Source: Neotamlana laminarinivorans (lineage in GTDB: Bacteria; Bacteroidota; Bacteroidia; Flavobacteriales; Flavobacteriaceae). Taken from it: a stretch of 64,000 bases of DNA. The first letter of the stretch is position 1, and every line of letters begins with the position of its first letter. The notes beneath the pieces are model-generated. The model was not told where the DNA came from. It saw only the letters and a program-made list of their open reading frames with translations, and made no database searches. The translations under genes and the position numbers were made by a program. Shown here one piece after another: positions 53,849 to 62,157 of the stretch. The stretch covers positions 1-64,000 of the forward strand of contig NZ_JAJAPW010000006.1 of NCBI RefSeq assembly GCF_020523925.1, written 5' to 3'.

Positions 53849-54226
53849 ATGGAAGTTCAAGGAAGAGTAAAAGCAATTGGAGAAACTCAAACATTTGGTA
53901 ACAACGGTTTTAGAAAAAGAGAAATAGTTGTAACTACAGAAGAACAATATCCACAACATATTATGGTGGAGTTTGTTCAAGATAAAACCGATTTGTTAAA
54001 CAACTATAAAGTTGGGCAACAGGTTAAAATTAATATTAATTTAAGAGGTAGAGAATGGGTAAACCCACAAGGAGAAACTAAGTACTTTAATTCGATTCAA
54101 GGATGGAGAATTGAAGCAGTTCAAGGCGAAGCTGGAGGAGAAAATTTACCACCAGTGCCACCTGCTGATGCATTTGAACCTGCTGGTGATTTAAATGAAG
54201 ATGATCATGACGATTTACCATTTTAA
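53849..54226 (+). CDS. DUF3127 (OB-fold, SSB-like) protein
   Basis: A 125-residue protein of the Bacteroidota family DUF3127. The N-terminal OB-fold-like region (MEVQGRVKAIGETQTFGNNG, then KREIVVTTEEQYPQHIMVEF and VNPQGETKYFNSIQGWRIE) is followed by a Pro-rich linker and an acidic tail ending DEDDLPF-like (NEDDHDDLPF). That tip resembles the C-terminal peptide by which SSB recruits partners. Single-stranded DNA binding is an inference; it is not the main SSB by sequence. Confidence 0.88.
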   Translation: MEVQGRVKAIGETQTFGNNGFRKREIVVTTEEQYPQHIMVEFVQDKTDLLNNYKVGQQVKININLRGREWVNPQGETKYFNSIQGWRIEAVQGEAGGENLPPVPPADAFEPAGDLNEDDHDDLPF

Positions 54227-54260
54227 CAATACCCTGAATTTTTCAGGATTTCATAATATA

Positions 54261-54296
54261 AAAACCTTTCAGTTTACAATTGAAAGGTTTTTTATT
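54261..54296 (+). terminator. Terminator of the DUF3127 gene
   Basis: AAAACCTTTCA (54261-54271) pairs with TGAAAGGTTTT (54281-54291), followed by a T-rich tract. Confidence 0.88.
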
Positions 54297-54318
54297 TTAA
54301 TATTTAATACAATAGTTT

Positions 54319-54951
54319 ATGGTTCACAGATTAACAGAACATTTATGGTTTCCAAACACTTCTGAAGCAATAACAGACGGTTTATTGGCAGTAGGTGGCG
54401 ATTTATCTGTTAACCGATTATTATTGGCATACCGCTCCGGTATTTTTCCTTGGTTTGATGCAGAACCAATTTTATGGTGGTCACCAGATCCTCGATTTGT
54501 ATTGTTTCCAGAGAAGATTAAAGTATCTAAGAGTATGCGACAGGTTATAAGAAAAAACATGTTTAAAGTAACTAAAAATAAAGCTTTCAAAGATGTTATT
54601 TTGGCTTGTGCAAAACAAAAGCGAAAAGACCAAGACGGAACATGGATAACTAATAGCATGATTAAAGCTTACACAGAGTTGCATAAACTTGGTTACGCTA
54701 TATCGGTTGAGGTTTGGCAAAACGATTTATTGGTAGGAGGATTTTATGGTATAGATTTGCATAACGGAGTATTTTGTGGGGAAAGTATGTTTGCTAAGGT
54801 TAGTAATGCGAGTAAAGTGGGTTTTATAACTTTTGTGAAAAATAATGATTATAAACTTATAGACTGCCAAGTGCATACAATACATTTGGAGAGTTTAGGC
54901 GCCGAAAATATAGCAAGAGACCAATTTTTAAATTTTTTAAAAAAGATTTAA
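54319..54951 (+). CDS. aat: Leucyl/phenylalanyl-tRNA-protein transferase
   Basis: Aat adds Leu or Phe from aminoacyl-tRNA to N-terminal Arg or Lys of proteins, marking them for ClpS/ClpAP (N-degron pathway). The 210-residue protein has the family blocks WFPNTSEAITDGLLAVGGDLS, YRSGIFPWFDAEPILWWSPDPR, GTWITNSMIKAYTELHKLGYA and GGFYGIDLHNGVFCGESMF. It is a single gene between terminators and the arsenite pump. Confidence 0.95.
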   Translation: MVHRLTEHLWFPNTSEAITDGLLAVGGDLSVNRLLLAYRSGIFPWFDAEPILWWSPDPRFVLFPEKIKVSKSMRQVIRKNMFKVTKNKAFKDVILACAKQKRKDQDGTWITNSMIKAYTELHKLGYAISVEVWQNDLLVGGFYGIDLHNGVFCGESMFAKVSNASKVGFITFVKNNDYKLIDCQVHTIHLESLGAENIARDQFLNFLKKI

Positions 54952-54995
54952 CCTTAAATAAACAGATATCTCTTGGTGTCTAAAATTTATTATCG

Positions 54996-55010
54996 TAATA
55001 TTGCAATATT
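54996..55010 (+). promoter_or_regulatory. ArsR-like palindrome over the promoter of the arsenite pump
   Basis: AATATTGCAATATT (54997-55010) is a perfect 14-base palindrome overlapping the -7-like TAATATTG (54996-55003), 24 bases before the start codon. It has the AT-rich dyad form seen at ArsR-family operators. No arsR is present in the window. Confidence 0.5.
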
Positions 55011-55033
55011 AAAATAATAATTATACTAGAACC

Positions 55034-56062
55034 ATGAAAAAATTAAGTTTTTTAGATAAGAATTTAACGCTTTGGATATTTATAGCTATGGCTCTTGGAG
55101 TTGGTTTAGGTTATTTTTTTCCAAACTTTCCAAATTTTATTAATTCTTTTAATCGAGGTACAACCAATATTCCTATCGCAATAGGTTTAATATTGATGAT
55201 GTACCCACCGTTAGCTAAAGTTAACTATGCCTTGTTGCCTAAGGTTTTTAGTAACACAAAAATTCTTTCAATATCACTACTTTTAAACTGGGTTGTTGGG
55301 CCAGTTCTTATGTTTGTTCTAGCTATTACTTTTTTAAGAGATTATCCAGAGTATATGGTTGGTCTTATTTTAATTGGTTTAGCTCGTTGTATAGCCATGG
55401 TTTTAGTGTGGAACGATTTAGCAGAGGGAAGCAGTGAGTACGGAGCAGGTTTAGTAGCATTGAATAGTATTTTTCAGGTATTTGGTTATAGCTTTTATGC
55501 ATGGTTATTTATTACCAAATTACCTCCGCTTTTTGGTTTTGAAGGAGCTATTGTAGACATATCAATAGCAACCATAGCCGAAAGTGTTGCTATTTATTTA
55601 GGTTTACCATTTTTAATGGGTATTTTAAGTCGTTTAATTTTGGTAAAATTAAAGGGAGAAGATTGGTATACAAAAAAGTTTATACCCACTATTTCTCCAT
55701 TAACCTTAATAGCACTTCTGTTTACAATTATTATTATGTTTTCTCTTAAAGGAGAACTTATAGTTGAAATACCAATGGATGTATTAATAATTGCTGTACC
55801 ACTTTTAATTTATTTTGGTTTAATGTTTATTGTTGGGTTCTTTTTTACAAAAGCAATGGGTGCAGAATACGATAAAACTGCAGCCGTAGCCTTTACAGCA
55901 GCAGGCAATAATTTTGAGTTGGCTATTGCAGTAGCTATAGCTGTTTTTGGTTTAAATTCTGGTCAAGCTTTTACAGGAGTTATAGGGCCATTAGTAGAGG
56001 TTCCAGCTTTAATATTACTTGTAAAAGTATCTTTCTGGTTAAAGAAAAAATATTTTGCTTAA
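55034..56062 (+). CDS. acr3: Arsenite efflux pump, ACR3 family
   Basis: A 342-residue, ten-helix carrier that exports arsenite. ACR3 signatures are clear: [17 protein letters not shown] with the essential Cys near residue 118, and [22 protein letters not shown] with [18 protein letters not shown] near the C-terminus. No arsenate reductase, arsR or arsenite methylase gene is adjacent, so this is a lone pump or the rest is elsewhere. It converges on the DUF2490 gene with a shared terminator. Confidence 0.95.
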   Translation: MKKLSFLDKNLTLWIFIAMALGVGLGYFFPNFPNFINSFNRGTTNIPIAIGLILMMYPPLAKVNYALLPKVFSNTKILSISLLLNWVVGPVLMFVLAITFLRDYPEYMVGLILIGLARCIAMVLVWNDLAEGSSEYGAGLVALNSIFQVFGYSFYAWLFITKLPPLFGFEGAIVDISIATIAESVAIYLGLPFLMGILSRLILVKLKGEDWYTKKFIPTISPLTLIALLFTIIIMFSLKGELIVEIPMDVLIIAVPLLIYFGLMFIVGFFFTKAMGAEYDKTAAVAFTAAGNNFELAIAVAIAVFGLNSGQAFTGVIGPLVEVPALILLVKVSFWLKKKYFA

Positions 56063-56081
56063 AAATTTAGTGTAAATTGCT

Positions 56082-56124
56082 TTAAGACCCTTGTGTGTTA
56101 TTTAGTAGATGCTTGGGTCTTTAA
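56082..56124. terminator. Shared terminator between convergent genes
   Basis: AAGACCC (56084-56090) pairs with GGGTCTT (56115-56121) across a 24-base loop, extended by flanking TT/AA on the outside. Confidence 0.5.
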
Positions 56125-56126
56125 AT

Positions 56127-56804
56127 TTACAATTTTAATACAGCTGAAGTTAATAAGTAAAGGCTATGTTTAGCAAGTACATTAAAAGCTTCCAACCTAT
56201 ATTCTAAACCTGTTTGAAGTTTTAAAGTTTCCGAAATTTGCCATCCTATTTGAGTCATAGTTCGTTCATCAAATTCAGGAGTGTCTTTTTTGCTAAAGCT
56301 CCAGAGTCCTTCTAAAGCACAAAATAAATAAGGTTCACCAACATCTAATTTTTCACCATTTAAAGGGAAGTCTACGGCAAACCTATAGCGTTGCCTAAAA
56401 ATAGTTTTTGTGTCTAAAATACGCTGTTCAGCCCGTACTCTGTGGCCAAATCTAAAACTGTGCCTTTGTTTTTTGTAGTTAAATTGTTGGGTAAATCTAA
56501 CTTCGCCACTTCCTGTGTTAAATAAATCTCTGTTTCGGTAATAAATTCCTAAACTTAAATCGTGATTAATATTTAATTTAAAAGTTGAAAAATGATAGAC
56601 ATCCATTTGCTGCTGTTTGTATCCAAAACTATCATCCGGATTTAAAAAATAGCGTGAACGTGCAGCAAAGTTTACACTATAATTTTTTGTAGCCTTATGG
56701 CTAACAGAAATAGACGATTCGCCCATTAAGGTTAAATTGTTTTGGCCAGAAACCGATAAACAAAAGAAAAGTAAAAGAAATAATAAAGGTTTAAAATAAC
56801 GCAT
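56127..56804 (-). CDS. DUF2490 family outer-membrane protein
   Basis: I choose the ATG at 56804 (225 residues) because it begins the signal peptide (RYFKPLLFLLLFFCLSVSGQ); the frame upstream runs inside the preceding gene. The mature protein is a predicted beta-barrel of alternating strands (KQRHSFRFGHRVRAEQRILDT, QGWQI-like blocks, EYRLEAF) as in DUF2490. The function is unknown. It overlaps the preceding gene by 14 bases, so it is coupled to it. Confidence 0.82.
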   Translation of the reverse strand: MRYFKPLLFLLLFFCLSVSGQNNLTLMGESSISVSHKATKNYSVNFAARSRYFLNPDDSFGYKQQQMDVYHFSTFKLNINHDLSLGIYYRNRDLFNTGSGEVRFTQQFNYKKQRHSFRFGHRVRAEQRILDTKTIFRQRYRFAVDFPLNGEKLDVGEPYLFCALEGLWSFSKKDTPEFDERTMTQIGWQISETLKLQTGLEYRLEAFNVLAKHSLYLLTSAVLKL

Positions 56805-57366
56805 GCTCGTACGACGATGAAGATATCGGTCTTGATTTTTCAAATTCGCCTGTAAATTTAAAAGTAAATTCTTTGAATAAACGGTCTTTTTCAGATTTTA
56901 TTTCTGCAATAATTTCAAAATGGGTGTGTTTTCCAATCGGATTTTCAAGAATATAATTAATAAAATCTGTATCTGTTTTAGTCGTTTTGTTAATGTATTG
57001 TTCTTGTATTTTTATAAAACTATATTTGTCAAAATTTGTTTTAAAGTAAGTTGTAATCTGTTGTAAAGCGCCTTCAGGAATATGTTTTTGTTTTATAATA
57101 ATTTCAATATCTTCAAGTTTGCCTAAGGTGTCAAACTCTACGCTATAATGCAATTTGTTATACTTAAATTTAGCTTCATAACTTTTGTTTTTACCATCAA
57201 TTTCTTTAAAAAATTTTAGTCTTTTTAATGGTTTTTTAGTGTTATTAAAATAATTATAGGCAGGTTTAGGAAATTGAAAATCAGGAATGCGTTCTTCTTT
57301 TTCATTTTTTGTTTGAGCTTGTAATAAGCAAGACCAAAATAATAAAATTATAATGTTATACTTCAT
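56791..57366 (-). CDS. Exported hypothetical protein
   Basis: The ATG at 57366 gives a signal peptide (KYNIIILLFWSCLLQAQ) and a 191-residue product; earlier frame positions lie within tag. The mature protein is basic and beta-rich (YEAKFKYNKLHYSVEFDTLGKLEDIEIII) with a PepSY-like alternation that I cannot assign. It overlaps tag by 11 bases and the DUF2490 gene by 14, forming one transcription unit. It may act with the DUF2490 barrel. Confidence 0.75.
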   Translation of the reverse strand: MKYNIIILLFWSCLLQAQTKNEKEERIPDFQFPKPAYNYFNNTKKPLKRLKFFKEIDGKNKSYEAKFKYNKLHYSVEFDTLGKLEDIEIIIKQKHIPEGALQQITTYFKTNFDKYSFIKIQEQYINKTTKTDTDFINYILENPIGKHTHFEIIAEIKSEKDRLFKEFTFKFTGEFEKSRPISSSSYEHALF

Positions 57367-57922
57367 GATATCTAAAACAATTAATTTCGTGATCGTTAAC
57401 CATTCCGGTGGCTTGCATAAAGGCATAAACCACTGTTGAACCTACAAATTTAAAACCGCGTTTTTTTAAATCTTTACTTAAAACATCACTCAAAGTGGTA
57501 TTTGCTGGTACATCTTTGTAGTAATTTATATGGTTTTTTATTGGTTTTCCATCAACAAATGTCCAAATATATTTACTAAATGTGCCAAATTCTTCTTGAA
57601 TTTTTATAAAAGCTTGGGCGTTAGTAACTGTAGCTTTTACTTTTAGTTTATTTCTTATAATACCTGGGTTTTGTAGTAAATCATCAATTTTATTCTGCTT
57701 ATATTTTGCAATTTCTTCATAATTAAAATTATTGAAGGCAACCCTAAAATTTTCACGTTTTTTTAAAATGGTTATCCAACTTAGTCCTGCTTGAAAGGTT
57801 TCTAAAACTAAAAATTCAAATAAAGTATCATCATCGTAAACAGGAACACCCCATTCTTTGTCATGATAAGCTTCATAAAGTGTGTCGCCTTCGCACCAGC
57901 CACATCTATGTTTAGTTTGCAT
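57356..57922 (-). CDS. tag: DNA-3-methyladenine glycosylase I
   Basis: Tag removes 3-methyladenine from alkylated DNA, starting base-excision repair. The 188-residue protein opens with RCGWCEGDTLYEAYHDKEWG and has LETFQAGLSWITILKKRENFR plus the C-terminal KKRGFKFVGSTVVYAFMQATGMVNDH block. The N-terminal Cys and C-terminal His/Cys (NDHEINCFRYHE) are the zinc ligands. It leads a three-gene overlapping unit whose two other members are envelope proteins. Confidence 0.96.
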   Translation of the reverse strand: MQTKHRCGWCEGDTLYEAYHDKEWGVPVYDDDTLFEFLVLETFQAGLSWITILKKRENFRVAFNNFNYEEIAKYKQNKIDDLLQNPGIIRNKLKVKATVTNAQAFIKIQEEFGTFSKYIWTFVDGKPIKNHINYYKDVPANTTLSDVLSKDLKKRGFKFVGSTVVYAFMQATGMVNDHEINCFRYHEV

Positions 57923-58021
57923 AATTTAGTTGTAAGGTTTTAAGTAAATTTATGACAAATATCAGGGTATTAAAAAGATTGATGCCTTAAATTTGAAAAA
58001 GAATTTTACACCCAAAGTATT

Positions 58022-58645
58022 ATGAATTCTATTATATCAGAAAGTTTAAAACGAGGTATTTCTTACGGCGATTACAGAGATTTATCAAAAAACCTTGTTT
58101 TAAATAATGCTACCACAGGACCACAACAAACCGAAGCGCTTATAAATTACACTAAGCTTAATGATAGGCGCATGAAACGTTGGGATAAAACTATAAAAGT
58201 AAACGATTTACAGCAACAAATCATTGCATCTAGTAAAAGGCCAATTACTTTATTAGCTATAACAGAAACTTGGTGTGGCGATGCTGCTCATGTTTTACCA
58301 GTTATAAATAAAGTGGCAGAATTAAATGATAAAATTAATTTAAAACTTGTTTTAAGAGATGAAAATTTAGAGCTTATAGATGCGTATTTAACTAATGGTG
58401 GACGTGCTATACCTAAAATATTATTTATTGATGATGAAACAGGTGAAGTGCTAAATACTTTTGGCCCAAGGCCAAGTGAAGCAACTAAAATGGTTGAAGC
58501 TTATAAAGCAGAACATGGTAAGTTAACGCCAGAATTTAAAGAAGATTTACAATATTGGTACAATAAAAATAAAGGGCAAAATATAATTAATGATTTTATT
58601 GACGTTTTAAAATCATTAACAGAATCTACTACTATTTCCCAATAA
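58022..58645 (+). CDS. Thioredoxin-like family protein
   Basis: A 207-residue cytoplasmic protein, since no signal peptide is seen. A thioredoxin fold follows a helical N-terminal region (about residues 1-65): ITLLAITETWCGDAAHVLP, LKLVLRDENLELIDAYLTNGG and AIPKILFIDDE with the cis-proline. The active site is W84-C85-G86-D87-A88, so the second cysteine of CxxC is missing, which fits a monothiol or non-disulfide role. Its 3' end overlaps the convergent TonB-like gene by 14 bases. Confidence 0.85.
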   Translation: MNSIISESLKRGISYGDYRDLSKNLVLNNATTGPQQTEALINYTKLNDRRMKRWDKTIKVNDLQQQIIASSKRPITLLAITETWCGDAAHVLPVINKVAELNDKINLKLVLRDENLELIDAYLTNGGRAIPKILFIDDETGEVLNTFGPRPSEATKMVEAYKAEHGKLTPEFKEDLQYWYNKNKGQNIINDFIDVLKSLTESTTISQ

Positions 58646-59348
58646 AATTAAAAGTGATAGTTCCTATTTGAGTTTGTTTACTAGCATCTGCACTAAAAAC
58701 AGATTGCTTTGCGTATTCTAGAGCTTTTTCTTTTAGACATTGATTTTCTGAGGTAGATGAGTTATTTATGTAAGTATCGGTTACATGGCCTTCGCCGTTA
58801 ACCGTAATATTAACAACTATTTTTCCATTTTCTTCACATAAATAAACAGGTATAGGTATGTGAACTCGCGATCTATCTTTTAATGAAAAGCTAATAGTAC
58901 TTTTTGCATTATTATTCTTGTCTTGTTGTTTTTTTAGTAGCTCGTTAACTTTACTAAACTTATCTAATTCATCTTTATTTAATGATTTAGCTTCTTTTTG
59001 AGAATACTTTAGTTTTGACGTGTTAGGTCCTGCATCGAAACCTTCAAGATCGGGAACATAATCTTCTGGCGGAGCAATAGTTTTAAAGGCTTGAGCGAAA
59101 TGTTCGTTTTGTTTTGCCTCGTTAAAAGCGTTATTAGTTTCTGCTTCTGAGTTTTTAGAAGATTCTTCTAAAGCTTTAATTTCTTGATTAACATCTTCAG
59201 GTAAGTATTCCTCTGGTTCTAGTTCGTAATAACTTTCTGCAGTATATAATTCTTGTTGTTTTAAACCAAAAATAAAAGTACAGAACACAACTACTCCTGA
59301 AAGTAAAAATGTGATTATAAGGGCTTTATGTTGATCTGTGAGAGTCAA
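58632..59348 (-). CDS. TonB-like energy-transducer family protein
   Basis: A 238-residue protein with one N-terminal membrane helix (about 10-28), a long acidic, coiled-coil-prone periplasmic stretch (about 40-150, EPEEYLPEDVNQEIKALEE and similar) and a C-terminal TonB_C-like domain (IPIPVYLCEENGKIVVNITV, GHVTDTYI). It lacks the Pro-Glu/Pro-Lys linker of classical TonB. No exbB or exbD is nearby. It is upstream-linked to nothing and may be a stand-alone or structural relative of TonB. Confidence 0.75.
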   Translation of the reverse strand: MTLTDQHKALIITFLLSGVVVFCTFIFGLKQQELYTAESYYELEPEEYLPEDVNQEIKALEESSKNSEAETNNAFNEAKQNEHFAQAFKTIAPPEDYVPDLEGFDAGPNTSKLKYSQKEAKSLNKDELDKFSKVNELLKKQQDKNNNAKSTISFSLKDRSRVHIPIPVYLCEENGKIVVNITVNGEGHVTDTYINNSSTSENQCLKEKALEYAKQSVFSADASKQTQIGTITFNFIGK

Positions 59349-59411
59349 ATCTTAATTAAAAATATAAATAGGTTCTCGCAATATACGTAAAATTATGGAA
59401 ATTAGCCGATA

Positions 59412-60104
59412 TCAGGCTTTTAGGGTGTTTATAAAGGTTTCAATGCCTAATGCATTAGTTACATTAAAATCTCCAATTTTAGTGCGTCGTAAAGCCGATA
59501 AATGTGCGCCTGATTGTAGTGCTTTTCCAAAATCGTTTGCTAAAGAACGTATGTATGTGCCTTTACTACAAACAACTCTAAAATTAACATTTAAATTTTC
59601 GATGGAAGTAATTTCAAATTCAGAAATATTGATGGTTCTTGGTTTAATTTCAACGGCTTCACCAGCTCTTGCAAATTCGTATAAACGTTTGCCATCTTTT
59701 TTTACTGCAGAAAAAACTGGAGGAAACTGTTCAATATCTCCAATAAATTGTTTAGTGGTTTGATGTATTAATTCTTCTGTAATATGATCTGTTGGAAATG
59801 TTTCATTTATTTCGGTTTCTAAATCAAAAGAAGGTGTTGTACTCCCTAAAACAATGGTTCCTGTGTATTCTTTAACTTGAGCCTGAAATGTATTAATTTC
59901 TTTGGTTTTTTTACCCGTACAAATAATTAAAAGCCCAGTGGCTAAAGGATCGAGCGTACCTGCATGCCCAACTTTTATTTTTTTAATATTGAAGGCTTGA
60001 CGTATTTCCCAGCGTAGTTTATTTACAGCCTGAAACGATGTCCAGTTTAAGGGTTTATCTATAAGTAAAACTTGCCCAGTTAGATAATCTTCTGCAGTTT
60101 TCAT
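59412..60104 (-). CDS. truB: tRNA pseudouridine-55 synthase TruB
   Basis: TruB makes pseudouridine 55 in the T-loop of tRNAs. The ATG at 60104 gives a 230-residue protein beginning MKTAEDYLTGQVLLIDKP. The catalytic Asp52 lies in HAGTLDPLATGLLIICTG, and YTGTIVLG, QFPPVFSAVKKDGKRLYEFAR and the C-terminal STKGTYIRSLAND-type block follow. It starts one base after the uppP stop; the ftsX-DUF3098-uppP-truB order is typical of Flavobacteriia. Confidence 0.96.
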   Translation of the reverse strand: MKTAEDYLTGQVLLIDKPLNWTSFQAVNKLRWEIRQAFNIKKIKVGHAGTLDPLATGLLIICTGKKTKEINTFQAQVKEYTGTIVLGSTTPSFDLETEINETFPTDHITEELIHQTTKQFIGDIEQFPPVFSAVKKDGKRLYEFARAGEAVEIKPRTINISEFEITSIENLNVNFRVVCSKGTYIRSLANDFGKALQSGAHLSALRRTKIGDFNVTNALGIETFINTLKA

Positions 60105-60105
60105 A

Positions 60106-60900
60106 TTAATTAAATAAGGCAACTGCAATAGCAATAACACCAACTACAGCACAGTAAATAGCAAAGTAAGATAGTTTACTTTTTTTAACTAATGCAATCA
60201 TCCAGGTACAAGCAAATAGTCCTGCCACAAATGCCGCAACAAAGCCAATAGAAAGCGCAGTGAAATTTTGACTTTCTAAAGAAATATCGCCACTTAAAAC
60301 ATCTTTAGCCATTTTACCAAAAATTAAAGGTACAACCATTAAAAATGAAAAGCGCGCAGCTTTGGTTTTATCGTTTCCTAATAAAACTGATGTAGAAATA
60401 GTTGATCCAGAACGTGAAATACCAGGCAACATGGCAATAGCTTGCGAAATACCTATTACAAAAGCATTTGCAAACGTTACTTTTTTGTTGGTGTCTTTAG
60501 CTTTGTCAGCTAAAAATAATAATAAGGCAGTAACAATAAGCATACAGCCAACAAGTAAAATGTTTCCTCCAAATAAGGCTTCAAGTTGTTCTTCAAAAAA
60601 TAATCCAACTATAACAGCTGGAATCATTGAAATTCCAATTTTAACTATAAATTGTAAATCGTCGTTCCATTTAAACTTTAAGGCGCCTTTAATTAAATCT
60701 AAAATATCTTTTCTGAATACAACTATAGTACTTAATGCGGTTGCAAAATGAAGAACGACAGTAAATAGTAAACTTTCTTCTGGAACAGAATTATCACCTA
60801 AAATGGCTTTGCCTAATTCTAAATGGCCACTAGATGATACTGGTAAAAATTCGGTAAGCCCTTGAATAATTCCAAGAATTATAGCATCAATTATATTCAT
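60106..60900 (-). CDS. uppP: Undecaprenyl-diphosphatase UppP (BacA)
   Basis: UppP dephosphorylates undecaprenyl diphosphate, regenerating the lipid carrier for cell-wall precursors. The 264-residue, roughly eight-helix protein has the signature QGLTEFLPVSSSGHLELGK and the phosphatase motif LPGISRSGSTISTSVLLG. It is overlapped by one base (TAATG) with the DUF3098 stop and followed immediately by truB. Confidence 0.97.
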   Translation of the reverse strand: MNIIDAIILGIIQGLTEFLPVSSSGHLELGKAILGDNSVPEESLLFTVVLHFATALSTIVVFRKDILDLIKGALKFKWNDDLQFIVKIGISMIPAVIVGLFFEEQLEALFGGNILLVGCMLIVTALLLFLADKAKDTNKKVTFANAFVIGISQAIAMLPGISRSGSTISTSVLLGNDKTKAARFSFLMVVPLIFGKMAKDVLSGDISLESQNFTALSIGFVAAFVAGLFACTWMIALVKKSKLSYFAIYCAVVGVIAIAVALFN

Positions 60901-61154
60901 TAGTTTTCCTCAGGATTTAAAAGAATAGCATAGACCTCAAGACCAAAACCAATAAGAACTAGCATAGGTGCCAAACGAATACGTCTCCAGTTAAAAATTT
61001 CAGGGTTAAAAACATTAGGGTCGTCACTGCCGCCGCCAGACATTAAAATAAAACCTAAAGCTATAACAGCTAAACCAATAAACATAAATTTATAGTTTTT
61101 TTTGCCAAAAACAAAAGCTGGTTTTTTGCTTTCTTTTCGTTTTTGTTCTCCCAT
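60900..61154 (-). CDS. DUF3098 family membrane protein
   Basis: An 84-residue protein with two helices (about 23-40 and 58-76) around a short GGGSDDPNVFNPEIFNWRR loop, matching DUF3098 of Bacteroidota. Its function is unknown. Its fixed place between ftsX and uppP suggests a cell-envelope or division role. Downstream overlap with uppP is one base. Confidence 0.87.
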   Translation of the reverse strand: MGEQKRKESKKPAFVFGKKNYKFMFIGLAVIALGFILMSGGGSDDPNVFNPEIFNWRRIRLAPMLVLIGFGLEVYAILLNPEEN

Positions 61155-61190
61155 AATTTTTAATTTTTTACAAATAAAAGCAATTATTTT

Positions 61191-62069
61191 TTAGTAGTAT
61201 AGTTGGTCGGTTTTTAAGTTTAAAAAACGTTGTGTTGCAAAATGGGTGCTTATCCAAGTAATAACAACACCTAGGGCAAAAATAAATAGAAATAGTAAAC
61301 CTATTAAAATGGAGTTACTTAAAAGTTGTAACTCAGCAAAGGTTTTGTTAAGGTAATACAATACTATAGCCATTCCTATTAATGCTATTAAAGCACCAAT
61401 CATTCCCAAACGAATGCTTTTCCAAACAAAAGGTTTGCGAATAAATTGTTTTGTAGCACCAACCATTTGCATGGTTTTTATGGTGAAACGTTTTGAGTAA
61501 ACAGAAAGGCGAATGGAACTATTAATTAATAGTACCGCTATAACAGTAAAAATACCACTAATTAAAAGCACCCAAAAGCTTATTTTTTTAACGTTGTTAT
61601 TCATAAGTTTCACCAAATCGTTGTCGTAGCTTACTTCATCAACAAAATCTTTGGTCAAGGCTTCGTTTGATATTTTTTCAAGATGTTCGGTAGTAACAAA
61701 ATCTGCTTTCAGATAAACATCAATAGAGTTTTGTAATGGGTTGTAGCCAACAAAATCCATAAAATCTTCGCCGTTTTGGGCTTTCATAAATTCTGCCGCT
61801 TGTTCTTTCGATACGTATTCTGTGTGTTTAACATACTCGGCCATAGCCAAACTTTTTTCAAGTTGTTTGGTTTCAACTTCTTTAGCATTGTCTTTTAGAT
61901 AAATAGTAACAACCACTTGTTCCTTAAAATGGTCGGAAACTTTTTTAGCATTCAACACCAATAAGCCCAACAATCCTACTAAAAATAAAACTAAGGCAAT
62001 ACTTAATACTACCGAAAAGTAAGATGAAATTAAACGACGTTTTTGATGTTTTTCAAACGATGAACTCAT
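61191..62069 (-). CDS. ftsX: Cell-division protein FtsX
   Basis: FtsX is the membrane subunit of the FtsEX ABC-like complex, which activates peptidoglycan hydrolases at the septum. The 292-residue protein has an N-terminal helix (about 17-38), a periplasmic domain (about 45-165), and three more helices (about 170-190, 220-242, 258-280). KRFTIKTMQMVGATKQFIRKPF is the FtsX cytoplasmic signature. ftsE is not in the window. Confidence 0.95.
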   Translation of the reverse strand: MSSSFEKHQKRRLISSYFSVVLSIALVLFLVGLLGLLVLNAKKVSDHFKEQVVVTIYLKDNAKEVETKQLEKSLAMAEYVKHTEYVSKEQAAEFMKAQNGEDFMDFVGYNPLQNSIDVYLKADFVTTEHLEKISNEALTKDFVDEVSYDNDLVKLMNNNVKKISFWVLLISGIFTVIAVLLINSSIRLSVYSKRFTIKTMQMVGATKQFIRKPFVWKSIRLGMIGALIALIGMAIVLYYLNKTFAELQLLSNSILIGLLFLFIFALGVVITWISTHFATQRFLNLKTDQLYY

Positions 62070-62157
62070 ATAATGAATAAATTAATCACGTAAAAATATA
62101 AAACTAAACAACACAAAGTGTTTAAAATTACGCTTTTCAATAAAAACGATAATGCGG

